A DNA stretch of 64,000 bases from DASRDR01 sp963812945 [NCBI: uncultured Candidatus Rokubacteria bacterium]. GTDB taxonomy: Bacteria; Methylomirabilota; Methylomirabilia; Rokubacteriales. Below, in pieces: positions 16,497-24,314 of this stretch. Each line of letters starts with the position of its first letter. Positions within the stretch are counted from its first letter, which is position 1. Location: the NCBI GenBank assembly GCA_963812945.1, contig CAWEXD010000008.1, forward strand, positions 1,922,001 through 1,986,000. The letters run 5' to 3'. Both the position numbers and the translations under genes were made by a program. The notes beneath the pieces are model-generated. The model did no database searches. It was given only the letters and a program-made list of their open reading frames with translations, and was not told the DNA's origin.

Positions 16497-17495
16497 ATGT
16501 CCACGCCCCTCACCGTGGGCGGCGTGACCGCGGCGCCTGGCCAGGTCGCGTCCGGATGGATCGACGTCCCCGACGGCATCGACCCCGGGACGCGCATCCC
16601 CGTGACCGTGGCCAACGGCGCGGCGCCCGGGCCCATCCTGGCCCTCGTCGGCGGCACGCACGGCTCGGAGTACACGTCGATCCTCGCGCTCCAGCGCCTT
16701 CGCCCCCGGCTCGACCCCGCCCGGATGCGAGGCGCGGCGATCATCGTCCACATGGCGAACCCGCCCGCCTTCTACGGCCGCCGCGTCTACTACGGGCCGG
16801 ACGGCAAGAACCTGAACCGGGTCTACCCGGGCCGGGCCGACGGCACGGTGTGCGACCGGATCGCCCACGCGATCACTCGCGAGGTGATCGACCGGTGCAC
16901 TCACCTCGCCGACATGCACTGCGGCGACGGCAACGAGTCGCTCCGTCCGTTCACCTACTGGATCGTCGGCGGCGACGCCCGGGTCGACGGGGAGGCGCGC
17001 GAGCTCGCCCTCGCGTACGGGCTGGATCACATCGTCGTGGACCGCGGGCGCCCGCGGGACCCCGCGGCCAGCCTCTTCACGGCCAACACGGCGATCACGC
17101 GCGGCAAGCCCGCGATCACGACCGAGTCCGGCGGCGTCGGCCTGACGGACGAGCCGTCGGTGGCGGCCCACGAGGCCGGCGCGCGCTCGCTGCTCGCGCA
17201 TCTCGGCATCCTGGACGGCCCCTCGGCGCGCGTCCAGCACCCCCTCTGGATCGAGCGCGCGGAGGTTCTCCGCTCCCCCGTGGCGGGACTCTGGCATCCC
17301 GTGGTCGAGAAGATGCAGTCGGTGTCGACGGGCCGGCTCCTCGGTCGCGTGACGGACCCGTTCGGCGCGGTCCTCCACGAGGCCCGGGCGCCGTTCGCCG
17401 GCGAGGTCGTCTACGTGGTGGCCACGCCGCCGGTCAACCCCGGGGAGCCGCTCTGCGAGATCGGCCAGGTCGCGGAGACGTCCGGGGTCGCGTAA
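16497..17495 (+). CDS. Succinylglutamate desuccinylase/aspartoacylase family protein
   Basis: 332-residue zinc carboxypeptidase-fold enzyme. Zinc ligands are visible as H55 and E58 in GGTHGSEYTS and H141 in ADMHCGDG. The catalytic Glu is probably in the later ITTESGG segment. GKNLNRVYPG is the conserved substrate-binding loop. The beta-rich C-terminal domain (SPVAGLWHPVVEKMQSV, then LGRVTDPFG) is typical of the AstE/AspA group. The family cleaves N-acyl amino acids or related amides. A GAAGGGAGGG site precedes the ATG. The gamma-glutamyltransferase-like gene starts 1 bp after its stop, so the two are an operon probably acting on N-acyl or gamma-glutamyl compounds. Confidence 0.88.
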   Translation: MSTPLTVGGVTAAPGQVASGWIDVPDGIDPGTRIPVTVANGAAPGPILALVGGTHGSEYTSILALQRLRPRLDPARMRGAAIIVHMANPPAFYGRRVYYGPDGKNLNRVYPGRADGTVCDRIAHAITREVIDRCTHLADMHCGDGNESLRPFTYWIVGGDARVDGEARELALAYGLDHIVVDRGRPRDPAASLFTANTAITRGKPAITTESGGVGLTDEPSVAAHEAGARSLLAHLGILDGPSARVQHPLWIERAEVLRSPVAGLWHPVVEKMQSVSTGRLLGRVTDPFGAVLHEARAPFAGEVVYVVATPPVNPGEPLCEIGQVAETSGVA

Positions 17496-17496
17496 G

Positions 17497-19179
17497 ATGG
17501 CCGTCATGAGCGAACCCAGCCGAGCCAACGACGGCGCCTGGCGGTCGACTGCCTCCTCGTCCTCGCGGTACCCGGAAGCCCTCGGGCTTCGCGGCATGGT
17601 GTGCTCCGCTCACCCCCGAGCCGCGCTGGTCGGGGCCGCGGTCCTGGATCAGGGGGGCAATGCCTTCGACGCGGCGATCGCCGTGGCCGCGGCGGAGGGG
17701 GTCCTGCTCCCGATGATGTGCGGCCTCGGCGGCGACGCGTTCGTGGTTCTCTACGACGCCCGCCACCAGGAGCTTCTCGGCCTGAACGGGAGCGGGGTGG
17801 CCGCGGCCGGCGCGACGCGCGAGTACTACGCCAGCCGGGGCCAGCGCCTGATGCCGCTCGAGGGCGTCCACTCCGTCGGCATCCCCGGCGCGGTCGGCGT
17901 CTACGAGACGATCTGGAAGCGCTGGGGCACTATCCCCTGGGCCGAGCTCTGGGCGCCCGCCATCCGGCTCGCCGAGGAAGGGGTGGCCATCACGCCCTGG
18001 GTCAACCGGTGGATCGGCGACCGGGCCGACGTCCTCCGCCGCTTCCCGGATTCGGCACGGCTGTTCCTGCCCGGCGGCCGGCCTCCCGCCCCGGGGGAGC
18101 GCTGGGTGGCGCCCGATCTCGCGCGGAGCCTTCGCATCGTCGCCCACGGCGGCGCCGACGCCTTCTACCGGGGCGAGCTTGGCGAGCGGCTCCTCGCCTT
18201 CCTCCGGCGGGAGGGAGCCCTGTTCGAGCCGGGCGACCTCGCGCGCCAGCTCGACGAGACGTTCGTCTACCGGCCGATCGCCACGGACTACCGGGGCTAC
18301 ACGGTGCACGAGACCGCGCCGGTCTCGCAGGGGTTCCTCCTCCTCTCGCAGCTCAACATCCTGGAAGGGTTCAGCCTCGACGGCCTCGCTCCCTCCGGCA
18401 CCGACCGGATCCACCTCCTGGTGGAGGCGAAGAAGCTGGCCTTCGCCGACCGGAATCGCTGCGCCGGGGACCCCGCGTTCGTGAAGTGGCCCCTCGCGGA
18501 GCTGATCGGGAAAGAGCACGCGGCCCAGCGCCGGGCCGAGATCGACCCGGCCCGGGCACGGCTCCCCGAGGGCGCGCTCGTGCCCGAGCTCACCGCCGAC
18601 ACGAGCTACTTCGCCGTCGTCGACCGGGACGGCAACGCGGTCTCGTTCATCCACAGCCTCTCGGCGGCGTTCGGCTCGGGGGCCGTGGCCGGCGACACCG
18701 GCATCACGCTCAACAACCGGGTCGGCCGAGGGTTCTCGCTCGACGAGCAGCACCCGAACGTGCTCGCTCCCGGCCGGCGAACCATGCACACGCTCAACGC
18801 CTACATCGTCTGCCGCGATGGGCAGCCATGGCTGGTCGGCGGCACGCCCGGCGGTGATCAGCAGACCCAGTGGAGCACCCAGGTGGTGACCAGCGTGATC
18901 GACCACGGGCTCACCCCCCAGGAGGCCGTCGAGGCGCCCCGCTGGTTCAGCTTTCCGGGCACGGATCCGGTAAACCTCGGGCTCCCGACGGTCGTGCGGG
19001 CCGAGGAAAGGGTCCCCGAAGTGACCCGGCAGGAGCTCGTCGAGCGCGGGCACGTCGTCGAGACGCTGGGGCCCTGGGCGGGCGGCGGCGCGGTCCAGCT
19101 GATCCAGGTCGACCAGGCCCGCGGCGTGCTGCGCGGGGCCACCGACCCACGCTCGGGCGGGCTCGCGGCCGGGCTCTAG
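17497..19179 (+). CDS. Gamma-glutamyltransferase family protein
   Basis: 560 residues of the Ntn-hydrolase gamma-glutamyltransferase family. AAVLDQGGNAFDAAIAVAAA and MMCGLGGDAFVV are the N-terminal signatures. Autocleavage would occur before T369 in ADTSYFAVVD, giving the small subunit with SLSAAFGSG and LVGGTPGGDQQTQW. No signal peptide is seen, unlike secreted glutathione-degrading GGTs, so it may be a cytoplasmic relative acting on other gamma-glutamyl amides or on cephalosporin-like substrates. ATG 17497 or 17506 could be the start; the first is 1 bp after the preceding stop. An MFS gene follows, suggesting uptake of the substrate. Confidence 0.9.
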   Translation: MAVMSEPSRANDGAWRSTASSSSRYPEALGLRGMVCSAHPRAALVGAAVLDQGGNAFDAAIAVAAAEGVLLPMMCGLGGDAFVVLYDARHQELLGLNGSGVAAAGATREYYASRGQRLMPLEGVHSVGIPGAVGVYETIWKRWGTIPWAELWAPAIRLAEEGVAITPWVNRWIGDRADVLRRFPDSARLFLPGGRPPAPGERWVAPDLARSLRIVAHGGADAFYRGELGERLLAFLRREGALFEPGDLARQLDETFVYRPIATDYRGYTVHETAPVSQGFLLLSQLNILEGFSLDGLAPSGTDRIHLLVEAKKLAFADRNRCAGDPAFVKWPLAELIGKEHAAQRRAEIDPARARLPEGALVPELTADTSYFAVVDRDGNAVSFIHSLSAAFGSGAVAGDTGITLNNRVGRGFSLDEQHPNVLAPGRRTMHTLNAYIVCRDGQPWLVGGTPGGDQQTQWSTQVVTSVIDHGLTPQEAVEAPRWFSFPGTDPVNLGLPTVVRAEERVPEVTRQELVERGHVVETLGPWAGGGAVQLIQVDQARGVLRGATDPRSGGLAAGL

Positions 19180-19206
19180 CCCGGCTCGCGCGCCTCCGGC
19201 GCTCCG

Positions 19207-20478
19207 GTGTTCTACGGCTGGGTCCTCGTCGGGACGGCGTTCGTCACGATGGGGATCGGGGTGAACGCCCGCACGGCGTTCTCGCTCTTCTTCCCCGCGA
19301 TCCTTGACGAGTTCGGCTGGTCGCGGGCGCTCACCGCGGCGACGTTCACGACCGGGCTCCTGGCCTCGAACGCGGTCACGCCGTTCCTCGGCGTGCTGAT
19401 GGACCGTCTCGGGCCGCGCGTGATCTTCCCGGTGGGCCTCGCCCTCATGAGCCTCGGGCTCGCGCTGGCCACGCTCTCCCGGGAGCCCTGGCACCTCCAT
19501 CTCACGCTGGGTGTCCTGGTGGCGGGCGCCAGCGTCTTCGTGAGCTACATGGGCCACTCGCTCCTCCTGCCGAACTGGTTCGTCCGCCAGCGGGGGCTCG
19601 CGATGGGCATCGCGTTCTCCGGCGTCGGGGTGGGCTCGGCCCTCCTTCTGCCGTGGCTCCAGCGGCTCATCGGGCAGGTCGGGTGGCGGGGCGCGTGCTG
19701 GGCGCTGGTGGCGATGATCGCGCTGGTGATCCTGCCGCTCAACGCGCTGCTCCCCCGCCGGCGTCCCGAGGAGCTCGGCCTTCGCCCCGACGGCGACGGA
19801 GCCGTCGGGAGCCACGCGGCCCGGCCGGCGCCCGACCACGTCGTCGACCGCGCCTGGGCCGCCACCGAGTGGACGCTCGGGCGCGCCGTACGGACGGCCC
19901 GCTTCTGGTGGGTGTTCCTCGGCTACTTCACGGGCCTCTTCGCCTGGTACGCCGTCCAGGTCCACCAGACCAAGTACCTCCTGGAGCTCGGCTTCTCGGC
20001 CGAGCTGGCGGGGTACGCCCTCGGCCTCGTCGGGCTGACCGGGATCGCCGGCCAGATCGTCTGGGGGCACGTCTCGGACCGGATCGGGCGCGAGTGGGCG
20101 TGGACGGCGAGCGGGCTCGGCTTCGCGGTGTGCTACGCGGCGCTTCTCGCGCTGCCGGCGCATCCGGTGCGGTGGCTCGTGTACGTGATGGTGGCGTCGC
20201 AGGGTCTCCTCGGGTACGGGCTCGCTTCCGTCTTCGGCGCGATCCCGATGGAGCTCTTCCAGGGCGCGCGATACAGCTCCATCTTCGCCGTGCTCAACAT
20301 CGCCTCGAACGCCGGCGCCGGCACGGGCCCCTGGGTAGCCGGCCTCGTCTTCGATCGCACGGGAAGCTACGCGCCGGCGTTCTGGATCGCGATCGCGTGC
20401 TCGGCCGTGTCCGTGCTCGCAATGTGGCGCGCGGCGCCGCGGAAGGTCCGGCTCGTGGCCGGGCGCGTGCCGCGATGA
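19207..20478 (+). CDS. MFS transporter
   Basis: 423 residues with twelve predicted membrane segments. GVLMDRLGPRVIFPVG marks the loop between helices 2 and 3, and HVSDRIGREW marks its counterpart in the second half. A central hydrophilic loop (PRRRPEELGLRPDGDGAV) separates the halves. The sequence resembles monocarboxylate-type MFS carriers and is distantly similar to the carrier at 12552. The start is GTG 19207 (MFYGWVLVG), 27 bp after the gamma-glutamyltransferase stop, so it is probably in the same transcript and carries substrate or product of the two preceding enzymes. Confidence 0.87.
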   Translation: MFYGWVLVGTAFVTMGIGVNARTAFSLFFPAILDEFGWSRALTAATFTTGLLASNAVTPFLGVLMDRLGPRVIFPVGLALMSLGLALATLSREPWHLHLTLGVLVAGASVFVSYMGHSLLLPNWFVRQRGLAMGIAFSGVGVGSALLLPWLQRLIGQVGWRGACWALVAMIALVILPLNALLPRRRPEELGLRPDGDGAVGSHAARPAPDHVVDRAWAATEWTLGRAVRTARFWWVFLGYFTGLFAWYAVQVHQTKYLLELGFSAELAGYALGLVGLTGIAGQIVWGHVSDRIGREWAWTASGLGFAVCYAALLALPAHPVRWLVYVMVASQGLLGYGLASVFGAIPMELFQGARYSSIFAVLNIASNAGAGTGPWVAGLVFDRTGSYAPAFWIAIACSAVSVLAMWRAAPRKVRLVAGRVPR

Positions 20479-20491
20479 ACAGGAGCCTGCC

Positions 20492-21046
20492 ATGACAGAC
20501 CCGTCCGCTCTGGTTGCCGAGGCGCGGCGCGAGCTCGCCCGCTGTCCGGACCTGCTGGAGGCCATGCTGGCCGGGCTCGAGCCGGACGGCTGGCGCGCGC
20601 GGCCCGCGCCCGACGAGTGGGCGCCCGTCGAGATCGTGTGTCACCTCCGCGACGAGGAGGCGGAGGACTTCGGCACCCGGGTCCGTGTCGTGCTGACGGG
20701 CGGCACGAGCTTCGCGCCGATCGACCCCGACCGATGGGCAGTCGAGCGACGGTACCGCGAGGCCGACCCCGGTCACGCGCTGGCCGCCTTCCGGCGGCTT
20801 CGCCACGAGAGCGTGGGGCTCCTCGAGGACGCGCCCGCCGAGGCCCTGACCCGCGCGGTCACGAGCCCGTCGGGCCTGTCCCTCTCCGGCCTCGACATCG
20901 TGGCGGCATGGGTCACGCACGACCAGCTGCATCTCCGGCAGCTGGCCGGCACCCTGGCCCGCCTCTGGGCGGACCGCTGGGCGCCGCTCCGCGCCGACTA
21001 CGCGGGCCCGATCCCCTACCCGCGCCCGGGTGAGAGGGACACCTAG
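20492..21046 (+). CDS. DinB-family protein
   Basis: 184 residues with DinB four-helix-bundle features: DEWAPVEIVCHLRDEEAEDF (second-helix His), then an RY-rich middle, and AAWVTHDQLHLRQLAGTLARL with the C-terminal His pair. An AGGAG site lies 8 bp before the ATG. It follows the MFS gene closely (13 bp) and its stop overlaps the convergent adenylate-forming enzyme gene by 4 bp. No reaction can be assigned; the histidines suggest a metal-dependent enzyme. Confidence 0.78.
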   Translation: MTDPSALVAEARRELARCPDLLEAMLAGLEPDGWRARPAPDEWAPVEIVCHLRDEEAEDFGTRVRVVLTGGTSFAPIDPDRWAVERRYREADPGHALAAFRRLRHESVGLLEDAPAEALTRAVTSPSGLSLSGLDIVAAWVTHDQLHLRQLAGTLARLWADRWAPLRADYAGPIPYPRPGERDT

Positions 21047-22641
21047 GGATTCCGGTCTCGATCCGACGGGCGACGGTCCCGTCGGCTCATCTGAAACGGC
21101 AGAATCTTGCCGGCCTGGGTGGCGATCGGCGGCTGACGGCTGATCGTCACCGCACGGGCGCGCCTCAGCAGCTCGGCCTGGTAACGATCGAGCAGGCCTC
21201 CGCCACGGGCGAGCTCCTCGAGAAACGCTTGCCGCAGAGCGGCCTCGTCCACTGGCCCAACCGAGGGGTGCACCCGCAGGGTGAGTCGGGTGGCGGTGTC
21301 GGCGGCCTCCTCCTCCACCAGCTGGTAGTGGAGGCCGGCCCCTCCAAACCGGCGTGGCAGCGCCTGTTCCACGATGGGAAGCAGGTGTGCCCGGGCGTAG
21401 CTCACTCCCTCGCTGTTCAGCTTCTCGAAGCTGCGGATCTCCGACAGGTGTGTGCGTAGTCCCAGCGCACCCAGCGCGCAGTCGCAGCCGCGCCGTTCCA
21501 CCCGCGCGTAGTCACCGAGCTCGGCGTTGAACAGGACCTTGGGCGAGCTCACGCTGATCGAGGTGAACAGCAGCGAGTCGACGACCGGCCCGCCGGGCTC
21601 GACCTCGCGCGGCCGCGCGATCACCGCGTTTCGGTCGTCGAAGAAGTGCACGTCGTCGACGGCGCTCGGCGTCGCGCAGCCGGAGGCCGCCGCGGTCATC
21701 TCGGTCGCGGCGTAGGTGGCGAACACGCGCGCGCCGGTCGCCTCGATGTGGCGCCGTCTCGCCTCCGTCAGCGGCTCGCCGCCAGCGCTGAACATGACGT
21801 GCCGGAGATCGATTCCCGCGGACTGGGCGGCGATCGCCAGCTGGACGGCGGGGCTGACCGCCGAGAGCACGATGATCGGCTGGCCGCGGCGCCGCTCGCG
21901 CGCAAGCCACTCCGCCAGCATTCGCGACTCCCGCGGGTCGCAGTGGACGGGCCGGGGGATGCGGCAGCCACTCGACCGGGTCAGCGCGGCGAGGTAGCGG
22001 GCCCCCGCTCGCGCGATCCACGGAAGGGGATGCAGCAGGTAGAACCAGCCGGCGATCGGCCACCGCAGCTTGGGAAACGTGAGCATCCACTGAATCGGCG
22101 CCGTGAGCCAGAGCACGACGCATGCCTGCCGCAGACCGTGGGCGTCGAACCCGAGCGCCGTCGAGACCGCGACGTCCTCCACGAAGGCGAGCGATCGCCG
22201 GATGCGGCTCGGCCGGCCGCCGCTCCCGCCCGTGTACACGGCGAAGTGCGGCGGGGCGAGGGGATTGTCGAAGTCGGCCTGCGCGAAGTCGAAGCGGGCG
22301 CTACCGCGCACGGCCGGGGCCCGACCCTTCAGCTCGTCGAAGGTGACGTACACGCCCTGCTCGGCGAGCTGGCCCAAGGCGCCTTCGACCCCGTCCCGCG
22401 CGACCAGCGTGCGGAGATCCCCCGGCTCGCAGCCGGCATGGCGCAGCAGCCGCGCGTAGGGGCTGGCGGGACACCGGTACACGGCCCGCTCGGCCAGATC
22501 CAAGAACCGGCTGTCCCGGTGCGCCAGGCATTCGCGCACGCGCGCCCGCGCCTGATCCACCGTCATCGGCGCGCGGAGGAACGCCGGCATGTCGCGGCCG
22601 AGGCGGCCGAGCATCCGGAGATCGTCGAGAGTCTGGCGCAC
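21043..22641 (-). CDS. PaaK/CapK-like adenylate-forming enzyme
   Basis: About 532 residues related to phenylacetate-CoA ligase and coenzyme F390 synthetase. The P-loop-like AMP motif is AVYTGGSGGRPSR, the later aromatic/Thr motif is ATYAATEMTAA, and the C-terminal part has LNSEGVSYARAHLLPIVEQAL. The sequence is more divergent than true PaaK, and the acid substrate is unknown. Two starts are possible: GTG 22641 (MRQTLDDLRM) and ATG 22614; the former is used. An open frame extends to 23232, antisense to the Fae-like gene, and was rejected. It is divergently arranged with the Fae-like gene, about 205 bp apart. Confidence 0.78.
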   Translation of the reverse strand: MRQTLDDLRMLGRLGRDMPAFLRAPMTVDQARARVRECLAHRDSRFLDLAERAVYRCPASPYARLLRHAGCEPGDLRTLVARDGVEGALGQLAEQGVYVTFDELKGRAPAVRGSARFDFAQADFDNPLAPPHFAVYTGGSGGRPSRIRRSLAFVEDVAVSTALGFDAHGLRQACVVLWLTAPIQWMLTFPKLRWPIAGWFYLLHPLPWIARAGARYLAALTRSSGCRIPRPVHCDPRESRMLAEWLARERRRGQPIIVLSAVSPAVQLAIAAQSAGIDLRHVMFSAGGEPLTEARRRHIEATGARVFATYAATEMTAAASGCATPSAVDDVHFFDDRNAVIARPREVEPGGPVVDSLLFTSISVSSPKVLFNAELGDYARVERRGCDCALGALGLRTHLSEIRSFEKLNSEGVSYARAHLLPIVEQALPRRFGGAGLHYQLVEEEAADTATRLTLRVHPSVGPVDEAALRQAFLEELARGGGLLDRYQAELLRRARAVTISRQPPIATQAGKILPFQMSRRDRRPSDRDRNP

Positions 22642-22846
22642 GCGTCGCGCCGACGATACCCTGCGCGCCGGCAGCGCACCAGGGCCGGCGACCCGTCGAC
22701 CCGATGGCCGGCCGCCGTTCCGCCCCGCCTCTTGCCGCCCGATCCCGTACAATGCGTCAGCGTCGGGACGAGACGTGGGGCCGCCCGTTGCTCGGCCAGC
22801 TCGTCCCGGGCGCATCACGGGGAATCGACACAGGAGGGAGGCATCC

Positions 22847-23404
22847 ATGGCTGACCGCATCATCCTCCGCACGGGCGAGGCGCTGGTGGCCGGAGGGCCG
22901 CCGGGCACGGCCGCAGAACCCGAGGTCGTGATCGGCGCGCTGGACGGCCCGGTGGGCACCGCGATGGCCACGCTGCTCGGGGGCCAGGTCAAGGGGCACA
23001 CGCGGGTTTTCGCGATCCTCAACACCGACGTCCAGGTCCGCCCGGCCACGCTGATGGTCAGCAAGGTCACCGTCGGGGGCGCGAAGGCGCTGAAGTACAC
23101 GAACATCTTGATGGGCACCGTGCAGGCGGCGATCGCGCACGGCGTCCTCGACGCGGTTCGCGCCGGCGACCTCCCCAAGGCGCAGGTCAACGAGCTCGGC
23201 ATCATCTGCGCGGTGTGGCTCGCGCCCGCCATCGTCGACGTGGCCGATCTCGATCACCGCGTGCTCTTCGACATCCACCGGCAGGCGATGGCCAAGGCGA
23301 TCGGGAAGGCCATGCGGCATGAGCCGACGATCGACTGGCTGCTCGAGAACCAAGACAAGGTCGTCCACCGCTACTTCCAGATGGGCTTGGACGGCAAGAT
23401 CTAG
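22847..23404 (+). CDS. Formaldehyde-activating-enzyme (Fae)-like protein
   Basis: 185 residues that align with Fae, which condenses formaldehyde with tetrahydromethanopterin. Conserved parts are ILRTGEALVAGG near the N-terminus, PATLMVSKVTV in the middle and AIAHGVLDAVRAGDLPK. In classical Fae a catalytic His follows GEALVGDGNEVA; here the equivalent stretch reads AAEPEVVIG, with Glu where His is expected. It may therefore be a non-catalytic or altered relative like the Fae2/Fae3 group. The C-terminus is about 15 residues longer, ending YFQMGLDGKI. ATG 22847 follows an AGGAGGGA site. The EEP-fold gene starts immediately after the stop. Confidence 0.85.
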   Translation: MADRIILRTGEALVAGGPPGTAAEPEVVIGALDGPVGTAMATLLGGQVKGHTRVFAILNTDVQVRPATLMVSKVTVGGAKALKYTNILMGTVQAAIAHGVLDAVRAGDLPKAQVNELGIICAVWLAPAIVDVADLDHRVLFDIHRQAMAKAIGKAMRHEPTIDWLLENQDKVVHRYFQMGLDGKI

Positions 23405-24313
23405 GTGGGAGTCGGCGTCTCCTCTCCGCCACAGCCGGCACCGCTCGGCCGCGTGGCCACCTGCGTATCGTCGGAGGTCCCCGCCGACCCGGCGCGTCCC
23501 GTCCGGGTCGTGGCGTACAACTTCCTGAGCGGCGGCAGCGCGCTCCGTGCGGGGCACTGGTCCCGGGTCTGCTCCCGGCTGGCTCCCGACATCGTGCTCG
23601 CGCAGGAGTGCCGGCGGCCGCAGGACTCCCCGGGTGAGCGGTTCCGGCCCGGCCCCGTGGACACGCTCCTCTGGTCGCCCGCCGCCACGCGCCGCTGGGG
23701 GAGCGCGATCCTCGTCCGCGCCGCCCGGGCCATCCCCCTCCGCGTCTCGGGATTCGCCGGCTGGGTCATCGGCGCCGAGATTGCGAGCCCGAGCTGGTCC
23801 CCCGGGCGCCCGCTGCAGATCTTCAGCATCCACTGTCCGGCGGGCGAGCGCGGCTACATCCGGACCATGCACGAGATCCTGGACCGGATCGCCCGGGTGC
23901 GGGGCGGCGCCGACCTGCTCCTCGGCGGGGACTTCAACGTGGTGGTCGGCCACCGTCAGCCGCACGAGCGGATCCGAGTGAGCCGGGGGGAGCGTGAGAT
24001 CCTCGACCGGCTCGCCGCGGAGTTCGATCTCGTCAGCTGCTGGCAGGCGGTGAATCCGGGGCGGGCACTCGCCCAGACCCTCCGGTGGTCGGCCAACCGG
24101 AGCGCGCCCTACCACTGCGATGGCATCTTCGTGCCCTCCGCCTGGACCACGCGCCTGACATCGTGCCGGGTGGTCACCGGCTCACGCTGGCGGCAGCTGA
24201 GTGACCACAACCCGGTGGTGGCGGAGCTGGCAGCCCCCCGAGAACGGCCACCCTCGGAGCCGCCGAACGCGGGACCCACACGGGAGCGGCGGGCGCTCGA
24301 CCGCGCAGGCTAG
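23405..24313 (+). CDS. Endonuclease/exonuclease/phosphatase (EEP) fold protein
   Basis: 302 residues of the EEP superfamily (DNase I, AP endonuclease, inositol phosphatase). Active-site segments in order are N39 in VAYNFLSGG, E68 in LAQECRR, GGDFNVVVG (general acid Asp/Asn pair), CDGIFV, and the final LSDHNPVVAEL with the catalytic Asp-His. No signal peptide is obvious. It could be a nuclease, a phosphodiesterase or a lipid/sugar phosphatase. GTG 23405 directly abuts the Fae-like stop, so co-expression is likely. Bases 24151-24229, encoding the conserved C-terminal motif, recur at 25955-26033. Confidence 0.85.
   Translation: MGVGVSSPPQPAPLGRVATCVSSEVPADPARPVRVVAYNFLSGGSALRAGHWSRVCSRLAPDIVLAQECRRPQDSPGERFRPGPVDTLLWSPAATRRWGSAILVRAARAIPLRVSGFAGWVIGAEIASPSWSPGRPLQIFSIHCPAGERGYIRTMHEILDRIARVRGGADLLLGGDFNVVVGHRQPHERIRVSRGEREILDRLAAEFDLVSCWQAVNPGRALAQTLRWSANRSAPYHCDGIFVPSAWTTRLTSCRVVTGSRWRQLSDHNPVVAELAAPRERPPSEPPNAGPTRERRALDRAG
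24151..24229 (+). repeat. Direct repeat, copy 1 (3' end of the EEP gene)
   Basis: This 79-bp stretch encodes RL-SCRVVTGSRW and SDHNPVVAEL at the EEP C-terminus. It matches 25955-26033 in the same orientation with 10 differences by my count. The pentapeptide/TIR-like gene lies between the copies. Confidence 0.75.
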
Positions 24314-24314
24314 C

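Noticed and set aside
17434-20565. 1,043-residue minus-strand open frame
   Set aside because: Antisense to the gamma-glutamyltransferase and MFS genes; highly repetitive charged composition typical of G+C-rich shadow frames.
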